A stretch of 64,000 nucleotides of DNA from Collinsella sp. (lineage in GTDB: Bacteria; Actinomycetota; Coriobacteriia; Coriobacteriales; Coriobacteriaceae): NCBI GenBank assembly GCA_019414245.1, contig DXMK01000010.1:1-64000 (forward strand), given 5' to 3'. The notes under the pieces were generated by a model that made no database searches, was not told where the DNA came from, and worked only from the letters and a program-made list of their open reading frames with translations. Within the stretch, counting starts at the first letter, position 1, and each line of letters begins with the position of its first letter. Shown here in pieces: positions 22,903 through 31,840 of this stretch. The position numbers and the translations under genes are program-made.

Positions 22903-25900
22903 ATCGCTCGACCAGCACGCGATTGAGCCGCCCCTCCACCAAGCGCTCGTATAGACGCCGCGTCTCGGGCTCGGGCACGCCATTGACCTGCTCCCTCAGA
23001 TGGTGCATATGCCCACTGTATAGCTCGACGATATCGCGCCTCCGCCCCGCCGCACTGTAGACACGCATGGCGCAGCGCACCATATCCTCACGCGCCGTTT
23101 CCTGTCGAAGACCCGACTCCGCCAGCCAAATCGCCGACTGCAGATCGTTTTCTTCTAGAGCGGCATTTGCTCCCTTAATCATGCAATCGATGTACTTTGA
23201 CTGCATAATGCGTCGCATACGCAAAAAGTAGGTGGGATTACAGCCATTGGGAACATACAGCGGTCCGGCATAAAGCTGCTCAATCTTAAGGCACAGCTCA
23301 ACTAAATGGGGCCCGCGCGCACCCGTGCGATTTCCCAAAACCTCGCGGCTTATCTGGTCAAACAGCCGTACATCGGTCTTGACGTAGTCGCCGTTGAGTC
23401 CGATGCATTCATTTTGGATGAGCACGCACGACTTGCCATCCGGCGTCGGTCCCAAAGCCGACCGCAAGCGCGATATCGTCGAGTACAGGTTGTTGCGGGC
23501 GCTATTGAACTCGGCATGGGGCCACAGCTCCATGGCCAACGTCTCACGATCGACGAGTGCATCCATGCCCAGCGCAAGCCGCTCGGCAAGTGTCGCCGCC
23601 TTCTTGCGGCGCCACATTTTGTCCGTGATGGGAAACCCGTCGCGCTCGGCGCGAAACGCACCAAACATGCGAATCTCGATATGGTCAATGGTATCAACGG
23701 CTTCAACCTCGCCGGCCTGGAACAGGCGCTCGCCCTCCCCTTCCAAATCGTCGCGCAGCGAGTACCGCGACAGCTCGCGCACGGGAAGCTTCTTGCGAAT
23801 CCTGGTCGCCGGCTCGCCCAGACAATGCATGGCAAGGCGCGCAAAGAGCCGATACGATGGCTCCAGAATCCCCGCACGATTCATGGACATCCAGGCCGCA
23901 AGGTCGCTGTCTCGGCCCGCACAGGCCAAATGCAGCGCCACCATCCAGGCCTCCGCTCCACCAACCTGCGTCTGGCTTATATCGAGCAACTCCGCTTCCT
24001 CACGTACCGAAACCATCGAGGTGTTACGCAGATACGCCGCGCGCTCCAGCAGCAATGCGTTATCGCGCATGTACGCAATCGACTCCTCGGCAAGTTTGAG
24101 CACTTGGACCGCACGGAACTTTGCATTAACCGGCCGTCCCTCTGCCAGCGACTGCCAGCCTTCTAGCAACAGGCCAAACAGCTGAATCTGGTTATCGCGC
24201 ATGCGCACGGCAAAACGATCGAGCTCGTTGAACGCCGCGTCGTCGGTTACCGGCAGGCCGGAAAGGAGCCGCCGTGCCGCCAGCACCATGCGCACCCAGA
24301 TAGCCATCGCCTTAAGCCCACGCACGTCGAGCGCCTCCCGCACCACCGTCATCTCGTCGTCGCGCTCGTCGGTTCCCGTAAACGACCCGTCAAAGAGCTC
24401 CACCAGCATGCTATCGGCCCGTATAACAATCCCCGCGATGTCGAGCTCACAGTCGTAGGCCTTGCTCGTTTTGAGCTGCTGTAGAACGCCGCCGTCATCT
24501 CCCCGCTCGGTCAGGCAGCGCTTGACCTCGATATGCGCGGACAACATATCGAGTGCGGTATGGGATGTCTCGATTTCTGGCACGGCCAGGTTCGTAGGAA
24601 GCCCAAGCCCGTTGTCCCCATAGCAAACAGCCGTCAGTGTCTGGGCCACTCTCCATGAAACAGGGTCTATTTCGCAGGCCGCCCGTTCGCCCCCGCGCTC
24701 GATGACCGATGCCATATAGCGAGCGAGCTTTGTATTGGACACGCTGACCGCTGCCAAATACACGCCGAGCGCCTCGGCAGGCGTTGGCTCTGGAGCCGGA
24801 TCGTCGGCATCGATCGTACCCAGCGCTGCTCGGCAGATATCGGCCCCGTGCCCCGTCAGAGCAAGATCGACCCCATACTGCCCAGCAAGTTCAAGGACCG
24901 CTCCACGGTCCAAAAAGGCGTCCGCCAGGCCCATCGCCGCATCGCATCGGCCCGCTTTAAGCAAAATCCGGGCCGCCCTCGGAACAAGTTCGGGGCGAAC
25001 CTCGGCCACCAACTTACGCAAACGCAAGCGTCCGTTATCCTCCGTGCCCAGACACGTAAAACTCCGCTCAGCGGGGTCCAAGCCAAAGATCGGGTAGTCG
25101 CGTACAAAGTAGGACTGGTCGACCATCGATAGCCTCACCCCGCAAGCCTCGAGTTCTGCGATATTGCCCTCGCCCATCAAAACCATGAGACATGCCACGC
25201 AAAACAGCGCATTATTGTCGAGCGAAGCCAGATCGACAAGTGCCGCGCCATATACGTTGACAATCTCGTTTTCGAGCAGACCGGCTACGTCGCCTTGGCC
25301 ATACAGACCCGTCTGCAATGCCGAAACGAGCTCGGGCACGCCCTGCGTGAGCTGATAAAAGTCGAGCGATGTGCTGATCGAAAACGCCGATGCCCACGCC
25401 GAATACTCATAGGCATGCACCTTGAGCATCTGCGCATTGATCTTAACCGAATCGCCCAGCCCATGAATCAGCTGACGATTTGAAGGACGACAGGAGATAA
25501 AGACCCCTATCCCCATAGCGCGCAGGCCGCGAATCCTGTCGATGAGGTCTTCGGTATCGTGCTGATCGAGGTTTGGCACATTATCAATCGCGATAAGGGA
25601 GTGCGGTTTGTCTTTGAGTTCTTCGGTAACCACCTCGAGCTGCATAAACACCTCGCGCCCAATGGCGCGATCGGCCTCGATAATCCGCACGGGGTCTCGC
25701 GTCGGGTCGCATTTAACCTCATGGGTGTACTGCAGCAGCACCGAGGTCTTCCCAAACCCGTCGGGCGCATAAAGAACCACGATGCCGGCCTTTCGGCCCT
25801 TGGTGATAAGCTCATTCATCAAGCGTTCGCGTCGCACCATATAGCCTCCGCCCAGCGGCATCAGCTCGAGGTCGTCTATACCGCTCAAATCGTTTACCAT
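22901..25900 (-). CDS. Large regulator: N-terminal NTPase, C-terminal SARP-type winged helix and BTAD
   Basis: A 999-residue cytoplasmic regulator. Residues 45-53 carry a Walker A motif (APDGFGKTS) and 'HSLIAIDNVP' is a likely Walker B, indicating a STAND/LuxR-type ATPase module. The middle (about 230-720) is helical. From about residue 735 comes an OmpR-like winged helix ('IEIRMFGAFRAERDGF', 'RRKKAATLAERLAL', 'NNLYSTISRLRSALG'), followed by a bacterial transcriptional activation domain (about 840-985). This reverses the usual AfsR order, in which the DNA-binding part is N-terminal. The ATG follows AGGAG. Targets are unknown; no neighbouring metabolic genes point to one. Confidence 0.85.
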   Translation of the reverse strand: MVNDLSGIDDLELMPLGGGYMVRRERLMNELITKGRKAGIVVLYAPDGFGKTSVLLQYTHEVKCDPTRDPVRIIEADRAIGREVFMQLEVVTEELKDKPHSLIAIDNVPNLDQHDTEDLIDRIRGLRAMGIGVFISCRPSNRQLIHGLGDSVKINAQMLKVHAYEYSAWASAFSISTSLDFYQLTQGVPELVSALQTGLYGQGDVAGLLENEIVNVYGAALVDLASLDNNALFCVACLMVLMGEGNIAELEACGVRLSMVDQSYFVRDYPIFGLDPAERSFTCLGTEDNGRLRLRKLVAEVRPELVPRAARILLKAGRCDAAMGLADAFLDRGAVLELAGQYGVDLALTGHGADICRAALGTIDADDPAPEPTPAEALGVYLAAVSVSNTKLARYMASVIERGGERAACEIDPVSWRVAQTLTAVCYGDNGLGLPTNLAVPEIETSHTALDMLSAHIEVKRCLTERGDDGGVLQQLKTSKAYDCELDIAGIVIRADSMLVELFDGSFTGTDERDDEMTVVREALDVRGLKAMAIWVRMVLAARRLLSGLPVTDDAAFNELDRFAVRMRDNQIQLFGLLLEGWQSLAEGRPVNAKFRAVQVLKLAEESIAYMRDNALLLERAAYLRNTSMVSVREEAELLDISQTQVGGAEAWMVALHLACAGRDSDLAAWMSMNRAGILEPSYRLFARLAMHCLGEPATRIRKKLPVRELSRYSLRDDLEGEGERLFQAGEVEAVDTIDHIEIRMFGAFRAERDGFPITDKMWRRKKAATLAERLALGMDALVDRETLAMELWPHAEFNSARNNLYSTISRLRSALGPTPDGKSCVLIQNECIGLNGDYVKTDVRLFDQISREVLGNRTGARGPHLVELCLKIEQLYAGPLYVPNGCNPTYFLRMRRIMQSKYIDCMIKGANAALEENDLQSAIWLAESGLRQETAREDMVRCAMRVYSAAGRRRDIVELYSGHMHHLREQVNGVPEPETRRLYERLVEGRLNRVLVER

Positions 25901-26287
25901 GCCCGCTCCTCAACTCGACCGTATGGACACTGTAGCCGCAAGACCATACAAGCCGCGCTATGAATAGAGCGACCTTGTGTTTTAGGTTGTCTTTTGGTAC
26001 GCAAGCGGCAAGTTTTTGTACAGCGAGGGCCGATTGTTATTAATCCCCCGACTAATCGGTCTTTAAGCAGGTAAATGAGCTTGTCAGCTTGTCCCATCTA
26101 AGCGGCAGTGTAACGCAAATGAACAAGGTTCAGCTATGTCATTCAACTCGCCTAGCACCCGCTACCGTCTACGACCTTTTAGTGGCATTTTTGCATAGAA
26201 TCTGATATGGAATGAATCAAGCTGTTGGGCATCCGGCATTCGTCAAGCTTGCGGCAAGATTTTGGTCAAGTGGGCAAAAAGGGATAG
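25901..26287. other. Intergenic region upstream of the NTPase/SARP regulator
   Basis: No supported gene. The sequence is less GC-rich than its surroundings and holds the regulator promoter on the minus strand, probably within 25920-26100. No clear palindrome or RNA motif was seen. Confidence 0.4.
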
Positions 26288-26291
26288 CAAA

Positions 26292-26316
26292 AAGGCCCCC
26301 GCAAAGCGGAGGCCTT
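26292..26316 (-). terminator. Rho-independent terminator of nagB
   Basis: AAGGCCCCCGC (26292-26302) pairs with GCGGAGGCCTT (26306-26316) with one mismatch; the minus strand continues with TTTTTGC. It lies 32 bp behind the nagB stop. Confidence 0.9.
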
Positions 26317-26348
26317 AAGCAAGGCTATGTCGAGGTGCAGGATTCGCG

Positions 26349-27077
26349 CTACTCGCAGAGCGAAAGGGCGGCCTCGTCGGCAACGACAACGCAGTTGGTG
26401 TGCAGCTGCAGGATCGAAGCCGGGCACTCGGGCGTAACCGGACCATAGCACATATCGTGCACGGCCTGAGCCTTGGCCTCGCCGTTGGCGACGACCAGGA
26501 TCATGCGGGCATACATGATGGTCTGGGTACCCATGGTGTAGGCCTGACGGGGAACGTCGTCGATGCTGTCGAACAGGCGGCTGTTGGCCTGAATGGTGCT
26601 CTCGGTAAGGTCGACGCAGTGCGTGCCCTTGGAGAAGTGGTCATCGGGCTCGTTGAAGCCGATGTGGCCGTTGTTGCCAATGCCGAGCAGCTGCAGATCC
26701 GGGTAACCGGCGTCGGCGACGATCTTGTCGTACTCAGAGCAGGCAGCGGCGGCGTCGGGGTTGGAACCATCAGGCACATGCGTGTTGTTCAGGTCAATGT
26801 TGATGTGATCGAAGAAGTTCTCGCGCATGAAGTAGTGATAGCTCTGGGGATCGTCATGCGAAAGGCCGCGATACTCGTCCAGGTTGTAGGTGCTGACCTC
26901 GGCAAAGTCGACGTCGCCCTTCTTGTACCAAGCAGCGAGCTGCTTGTAGGCACCGATCGGGGTGGAGCCGGTGGCAAGGCCCAGCACGCAGTCGGGCTTG
27001 AGGATAACCTGCGCCGAAATGATATTGGCGGCCTTGCGGCTCATATCCTCGTAGTCTTTAGCTTTAATGATCTTCAT
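26349..27077 (-). CDS. nagB: Glucosamine-6-phosphate deaminase
   Basis: A 242-residue enzyme converting glucosamine-6-phosphate to fructose-6-phosphate and ammonia. Visible motifs are 'LGLATGSTPIGAYKQL' (phosphate loop), 'YNLDEYRGL' with the catalytic Asp, and 'GIGNNGHIGFNEPDD' with the ring-opening His. The long open frame begins further upstream, but the ATG at 27077 has AAAGGACG before it and gives the family length. It lies near EIIA and glmM, which together route amino sugars between glycolysis and cell-wall precursors. Confidence 0.96.
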   Translation of the reverse strand: MKIIKAKDYEDMSRKAANIISAQVILKPDCVLGLATGSTPIGAYKQLAAWYKKGDVDFAEVSTYNLDEYRGLSHDDPQSYHYFMRENFFDHINIDLNNTHVPDGSNPDAAAACSEYDKIVADAGYPDLQLLGIGNNGHIGFNEPDDHFSKGTHCVDLTESTIQANSRLFDSIDDVPRQAYTMGTQTIMYARMILVVANGEAKAQAVHDMCYGPVTPECPASILQLHTNCVVVADEAALSLCE

Positions 27078-27274
27078 TACGCGTCCTTTCTCGTACAAGA
27101 GAGGCAAGGCTCCCTTACAAGCACTTGCCCGCGGCCCGCGTCGGCCGCAACCAACGTGTGCGGCCACCAGGGCGAGGTCGCGTAATGTATGTGTCTCGTG
27201 TCTAGCCGCGTCGAGGCCCCTGCCCGTCCACGGTGACCCAAAGCCTTTTAGCTTCGGACAAATCCCATCTTGCC

Positions 27275-27308
27275 ACGGAGGGCGTCCTCTTTCAAGGGCG
27301 CCCTCCGT
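27275..27308 (-). terminator. Hairpin terminator of EIIA gene
   Basis: ACGGAGGGCG (27275-27284) pairs with CGCCCTCCGT (27299-27308), 41 bp behind the EIIA stop. There is no long T run, so strength is uncertain. Confidence 0.65.
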
Positions 27309-27348
27309 AAACGTGTTTGAATTGTAGGCTAATGGCCACGTGCACTTG

Positions 27349-27846
27349 CTAGCGCTCGCGAGCAACGATGAGCTGGTCCATCTCTTCGACATGCACGCCA
27401 ACGGAGCCCTTGATGCTCGAGAACTCAACGGAGTTGCACACCAAGATGGGAACCGTCACATCGTAGCCCTCGGCAGCAATTGCCTCGCGATCGAACTCAA
27501 TGAGTACATCGCCCTTATGGACGATGTCACCCACTTGTGCATGTACGGTAAAGTGCTTGCCCTCGAGCTGAACAGTGTCCAAACCAACGTGGATGAGCAC
27601 GTCCAAGCCATCGACCGTGTTAAGCGCAACGGCGTGTCCCGTGGGAAAAATAGCCTCGACCTTGGCATCAGCCGGCGCGATCACGCGCGTTCCGGTGGGC
27701 TGAATCGCCACGCCCTGGCCCAAAAGGCCGGTAGCAAACGTCTGATCGTTTACCTCGGAGAGCGGAATGACGTCACCCGAGATGGGAGCATCCAACGTAA
27801 GGACTCGACCACGCATACCAAAAGACCTTAGGACTTTAGTGAACAT
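27349..27846 (-). CDS. PTS EIIA component, glucose family
   Basis: A 165-residue soluble EIIA of the glucose/sucrose family (Crr-like). It accepts phosphate from HPr on the second of two conserved histidines, His71 (in 'FPTGHAVAL') and His86 (in 'DVLIHVGLDTVQL'), matching His75/His90 of E. coli EIIA-Glc. It has no attached EIIB or EIIC, so it serves a permease encoded elsewhere. The start at 27846 is preceded by GAGGGGGAG. The location between nagB and glmM suggests a role with amino sugars; substrate is not shown. Confidence 0.93.
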   Translation of the reverse strand: MFTKVLRSFGMRGRVLTLDAPISGDVIPLSEVNDQTFATGLLGQGVAIQPTGTRVIAPADAKVEAIFPTGHAVALNTVDGLDVLIHVGLDTVQLEGKHFTVHAQVGDIVHKGDVLIEFDREAIAAEGYDVTVPILVCNSVEFSSIKGSVGVHVEEMDQLIVARER

Positions 27847-27917
27847 GCTCCCCCTCGGACATACCAATCGACCAAAATAGCCTTAACAGTTTACCACTTG
27901 GCACTCGTTTTTGACCA

Positions 27918-29255
27918 TTAGGGAAGTTCGCGCTTGACAACCTCGACGATGTCGTCGACAACGCGCTGGGTCAGCTCGTGCGTCTCGGCCTCGGCCATAA
28001 CGCGGACCAGCGGCTCGGTACCGCTCGGGCGCACCAGAATGCGGCCGCGGCCGTCAAGCTCCTTCTCGGCAGCAGCGACGGCATCCCAGATGGGCTGGCA
28101 ATCGTCCAGACCAGCCTTGTTGTCCGAATGCACGTTAACGAGTACCTGCGGGTACTTCTTCATGATGCCGGCAAGATCGGTGAGGGTACGACCGGTGCGC
28201 TTGAGCACGGCCAGCAGCTGCAGAGCCGTCACCAGGCCGTCACCGGTGGTGTTGTGCTCCAGGAAGATGATGTGGCCGGACTGCTCGCCGCCGATGACGG
28301 CGCCGTCCGCGAGCATGCGCTCCAGAACGTAGCGGTCGCCCACGGCGGTCTGAACCATCTCGAAGCCCTGCTCTTTCATGGCAATGGAGAAGCCCAGGTT
28401 GCACATGACGGTCGAGACGATCTCGGAGTTGGCGAGCTTGCCGCGAGCGGCAAGGTCAGAACCGCAGATAGCCAGGATGTAGTCACCATCGATCTCATTG
28501 CCCTCGCTGTCCACGAACAGTACGCGGTCAGCGTCGCCGTCGTGGGCCAGGCCGATGTCAGCATGGGTGCGCAGCACGAGCTCGCGCAGGGGCTCGAGGT
28601 GCGTAGAGCCGCATTCAACGTTAATGTCAGTGCCGCAGTAATCGGTGTTGATAGCGTGCACCGTGGCGCCCAAGCGCTGCAGCGCGGCGGGCGTGGTCTG
28701 GCAGGAAGCACCGTGACCGCAGTCAACGGCAACGACCAGGCCATCGAGCCTCAGGCCATCAAGCGTATCGATGGCGTGGTCGACGTATGCCTTGCGAGCG
28801 TCTTTCATCTTGATGATGTGGCCCACGCCGGCACCGGTCGGCAGCGTGTCGGCAGCCATGGCTTCCTCGGACATGACCCAGGCGCTAATCTCTTCCTCGA
28901 CAGCATCGGGAAGCTTCATGCCCTTGCGGCTAAAGAACTTGATGCCGTTGAACTCCGGCGGATTGTGCGAAGCGGAGATGACGATACCGCCGTCGAGCTC
29001 GTTCTGGACGGTGAGCAGGGCCACGGCCGGCGTGGGGATGACGCCGCAGCAGTGCGGACGGCCGCCCTCGGCCATGATGCCGGCGGTCAGAGCGCTCTCG
29101 AGCATGGTGCCCGAAAGACGCGTGTCGCGGCCGATGCAGATGTCCGGACCAAGGAACTTGGTCGCCGCGCGGCCCAGGCGAAACGCGAGGTCGCACGAGA
29201 GGTCGGCATTGGCGACGCCACGGACGCCATCGGTACCGAAGATGTTCTGGGGCAT
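27918..29255 (-). CDS. glmM: Phosphoglucosamine mutase
   Basis: A 445-residue alpha-D-phosphohexomutase interconverting glucosamine-6-phosphate and glucosamine-1-phosphate for UDP-GlcNAc and peptidoglycan synthesis. It has the N-terminal 'FGTDGVRGVAN', the phosphoserine loop 'ISASHNPPEFNGIKFF' with catalytic Ser96, the Mg-binding 'DGDADR' and the C-terminal phosphate-binding 'VRPSGTEPLVRVMAE'. GGAAGGAG precedes the ATG. Full family length. Confidence 0.97.
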   Translation of the reverse strand: MPQNIFGTDGVRGVANADLSCDLAFRLGRAATKFLGPDICIGRDTRLSGTMLESALTAGIMAEGGRPHCCGVIPTPAVALLTVQNELDGGIVISASHNPPEFNGIKFFSRKGMKLPDAVEEEISAWVMSEEAMAADTLPTGAGVGHIIKMKDARKAYVDHAIDTLDGLRLDGLVVAVDCGHGASCQTTPAALQRLGATVHAINTDYCGTDINVECGSTHLEPLRELVLRTHADIGLAHDGDADRVLFVDSEGNEIDGDYILAICGSDLAARGKLANSEIVSTVMCNLGFSIAMKEQGFEMVQTAVGDRYVLERMLADGAVIGGEQSGHIIFLEHNTTGDGLVTALQLLAVLKRTGRTLTDLAGIMKKYPQVLVNVHSDNKAGLDDCQPIWDAVAAAEKELDGRGRILVRPSGTEPLVRVMAEAETHELTQRVVDDIVEVVKRELP

Positions 29256-29312
29256 AGGATCGCTCCTTCCCTAGCAGGCGATATGCAATCGCCCACCCTA
29301 GTCGAAAAAGAA

Positions 29313-29348
29313 AAGCGGGACCCGCCGAGGAATCGGCAGGCCCCGCTT
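29313..29348 (-). terminator. Rho-independent terminator of rplM-rpsI
   Basis: AAGCGGG (29313-29319) pairs with CCCGCTT (29342-29348), with a further GCCG/CGGC stem inside; the minus strand continues TTTTCTTTTTC. It lies 31 bp behind the rpsI stop and upstream of glmM. Confidence 0.9.
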
Positions 29349-29378
29349 GTACATTGTATCTCGAAAGGAGATAAAACC

Positions 29379-29774
<396 letters not shown>

Positions 29775-29776
29775 CT

Positions 29777-30220
29777 TTAAGCCTCCAGCTCAATCTTCGT
29801 GGGGTTCTGGGCAGCATGCGGATGCTCGGCACCAGCGTAGACCTTAAGCTTGGTCATCTGGGCACGGCCGAGGGTGGTCTTGGGCAGCATGCCGCGAACG
29901 GCGCGCTCGATGACCTTCTCCGGGTGCTTCTCCATAGCCTGGCGGAAGCTCTCAGCCTTGAGGCCGCCGTTGTAGCCGCTGTGGCGATAATAGGTCTTCG
30001 TGTCGGCCTTGTTACCGGTAAGCTGGACCTTATCGGCGTTGATGACGACAACGAAGTCGCCGCAGTCGCTGTTGGGCGTGAACTGGGGCTTGTTCTTACC
30101 GCGCAGGATCATTGCGATCTGGGTGGCAAGACGGCCCAGGACAGCACCATCGGCGTCGACGAGAACCCAGTTGCGCTGGACCTCGCCCTGCTTGGCGTAG
30201 TGAGTCGATTTCGAAATCAC
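29777..30220 (-). CDS. rplM: 50S ribosomal protein L13
   Basis: A 147-residue L13, an early 50S assembly protein. Family motifs are 'WVLVDADGAVLGRLATQIA', 'NADKVQLTGNKADTKTYYRHSGY' and 'RAVRGMLPKTTLGR'. First gene of the rplM-rpsI operon, with a good promoter 67-94 bp upstream of its start and AGGAG before the ATG. Confidence 0.98.
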   Translation of the reverse strand: MISKSTHYAKQGEVQRNWVLVDADGAVLGRLATQIAMILRGKNKPQFTPNSDCGDFVVVINADKVQLTGNKADTKTYYRHSGYNGGLKAESFRQAMEKHPEKVIERAVRGMLPKTTLGRAQMTKLKVYAGAEHPHAAQNPTKIELEA

Positions 30221-30286
30221 TTAGACTCCTCCATGTACAGTACGTGTTGTTACAGAGATTCACGGGGCTCTGCAAGTAACCCGTCC

Positions 30287-30314
30287 ATATTACCCCGCTC
30301 GCCGTACGAGTCAA
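30287..30314 (-). promoter_or_regulatory. Promoter of rplM-rpsI
   Basis: On the minus strand TTGACT (30314-30309) and TAATAT (30292-30287) are separated by 16 bp, a good sigma-70-type promoter upstream of rplM. The transcribed leader between it and the ATG could form a small hairpin (GCAGAG with CTCTGT). Confidence 0.75.
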
Positions 30315-30377
30315 CAGGTATTTTGGCTCCGACCAGAGTTTCTGCACATGTCATCCACGAGCCGTGACGTTGCAGCG

Positions 30378-31256
30378 CTAGCGCTCAACAAACTCCTGGA
30401 TCTCCGCGAGCAAACGCTTTGCCTCCTGGCGACCCTGAATATACAGGTCCAAAAGCTTTGCCGGATCGTGCTCGACATGGCCGACCTCGACCGGCTTTTG
30501 CGGAGCGACGACCAACGCACGGCCCTCGCGCTCATACTTCCACAGGTGCATGCGCTGTATGTTGTAGCGGTCGTGGCGCGTCTCGATAGCCTCGAGCAGA
30601 TAGGGGTAGTCGGCATAACGCGCACGCGCGGCCGGCAAAAACTCGTAGGGCTTTTTCTCATACGAACGGTCCTGCGTGACGATGACGACCGCACGGTCGA
30701 AGCCCGCCTCCTCGAGCACATGCTCGATAGGAACCGAATCGGCCACGCCGCCGTCGACGTATTTGTGCCCGTCAATCTCGACCGGCGGCGTCACCAGCGG
30801 CAACGAGGTCGATGCGCGCACGGCGTCGAGGTCAAGTACGGCGCTTTTGACCGGCAGGTACGCGGCGGTTCCAAAGAGCATGTCCGTCGCGACGGCGTAC
30901 ATCTCGATGGTGCTCGCGTCGAACGTCTCGTTGTCAAAGGGATCCAGGCGGTCCTGGACATCGTTGAAGATAAAGTCGTAACCCACAATGGAGCCCGTGG
31001 ACGCAAACGATGCGGCACCCATGAAGCGGTTGTCGTTGCAGAAAGCCAGGTTGATGCGGTTGGCACGACCGATCTGGTGCGACTTGTAGTTCACGCCGTT
31101 GAGGGCGCCGGCCGATACGCCGTAGACAGCCGGAATCTCGACGCCGGCCTCCATGAGGACGTCAAGCACGCCCGCGGTAAACTGCCCGCGAAAACTACCG
31201 CCCTCCAAAACGAGCGCGACTTTGCCAGCGTTCTTTGCCTTATCTTCTGCAGTCAT
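30378..31256 (-). CDS. Patatin-like phospholipase
   Basis: A 292-residue serine hydrolase of the patatin/RssA family. The oxyanion loop is 'LEGGSFRGQF' (residues 17-26), the nucleophile Ser48 lies in 'GVSAGALNG', and the catalytic Asp in 'VDGGVADSVP'. Such proteins hydrolyse acyl esters of phospholipids. There is no signal peptide, so it is probably cytosolic. AGGAGG precedes the ATG. Substrate and pathway are unknown. Confidence 0.92.
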   Translation of the reverse strand: MTAEDKAKNAGKVALVLEGGSFRGQFTAGVLDVLMEAGVEIPAVYGVSAGALNGVNYKSHQIGRANRINLAFCNDNRFMGAASFASTGSIVGYDFIFNDVQDRLDPFDNETFDASTIEMYAVATDMLFGTAAYLPVKSAVLDLDAVRASTSLPLVTPPVEIDGHKYVDGGVADSVPIEHVLEEAGFDRAVVIVTQDRSYEKKPYEFLPAARARYADYPYLLEAIETRHDRYNIQRMHLWKYEREGRALVVAPQKPVEVGHVEHDPAKLLDLYIQGRQEAKRLLAEIQEFVER

Positions 31257-31341
31257 GTTGACCTCCTGCTGTTTCGTTTTGGCTTTCTTCTACCCAGTTT
31301 TGAGATGGCGAGCGCATGGGTTTTTTGAGGCGGCAGGTGAA

Positions 31342-31576
31342 GCGGAAAGTGTATCCCAGTTTGAGGCGAGATTCCGGGATGCGCTTTCCGCTTGGACCGC
31401 CGTTGGGAAAGCGTGTCCCGTTCTGAGCGCAGATTCCGGGATGAACTTTCCGCTAGCCATTCATTTGGAAATTGCATCCCATTCCGAATGAGGATTCCGG
31501 GATGCGCTTTCCGCTTGAAACGTCATCCGGAAACCGCATCCCAGTCTGAGTCGGAATTCTGGGATGGATTTTCCGC
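31342..31576. repeat. Four tandem ~62-bp hairpin-forming repeats
   Basis: Four units end at 31391, 31453, 31514 and 31576, period 61-62 bp. Each unit has a left arm of the type GGAAAGYGTRTCCC and a right arm ATTCCGGGATGCGCTTTCC, which pair to make a hairpin, and units are joined by about 11 variable bases. Arms vary between units while pairing is mostly kept. They lie between the patatin start and the ssrA 3' end. No open frame is supported. This is not a CRISPR array: the variable parts are too short and the repeats too degenerate. Confidence 0.8.
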
Positions 31577-31766
31577 CTTGGGCGACGTTGATGCGGGGCA
31601 TGGCAGGCTGCAGTCCGATCGGCATCGCATCTGCATAGGGTTGAAGCTTTGCGCGGAGAATCCGCGTATTTGCTTCGCAAATACGCACCGGCTTCGGCCG
31701 CCTGCCGGCGTCCTCGCCCGCTCGCTACAAACGCTCCGCGTTTGTTTAACGCTCGCGCCCTGCACA

Positions 31767-31783
31767 GAGTTCGATTCTCCGCG
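31767..31783 (+). repeat. Inverted 17-bp copy of the ssrA T-arm sequence
   Basis: GAGTTCGATTCTCCGCG on the plus strand here equals the minus-strand T-arm of the tmRNA at 31850-31866. The two copies form an inverted repeat flanking the ssrA terminator. A precursor reading through could pair this segment with the mature T arm. It may also be a relic of integration at the ssrA 3' end. Confidence 0.6.
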
Positions 31784-31802
31784 GTACGGGCTAGAAATGA
31801 AA

Positions 31803-31832
31803 AGGCAGGTAGATACGAATATCTACCTGCCT
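31803..31832 (-). terminator. Rho-independent terminator of ssrA
   Basis: A 12-bp perfect stem AGGCAGGTAGAT (31803-31814) pairs with 31821-31832 around a 6-nt loop; the minus strand continues TTTTC. It lies 9 bp behind the tmRNA CCA. Confidence 0.93.
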
Positions 31833-31840
31833 GTAACTAT

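Larger units (their letters stand above)
31257..31840. other. 584-bp repeat-rich gap between patatin gene and ssrA
   Basis: It contains the tandem hairpin array (31342-31576), a perfect 10-bp hairpin GCGTATTTGC-TTC-GCAAATACGC at about 31663-31685, the inverted copy of the ssrA T-arm (31767-31783) and the ssrA terminator (31803-31832). No gene is supported; open frames here do not have ribosome sites or plausible composition. Confidence 0.7.

Noticed and set aside
25894..26097. 67-residue minus-strand frame upstream of the SARP-type regulator
   Set aside because: No ribosome site or family resemblance; lies in the promoter region.
26349..27428. Extended 359-residue NagB
   Set aside because: The N-terminal 117 residues are unlike NagB and have no ribosome site; the ATG at 27077 gives the family start.
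31342..31576. CRISPR array
   Set aside because: Repeats are degenerate and themselves palindromic; the variable joints are only about 11 bp; no cas genes in the window.
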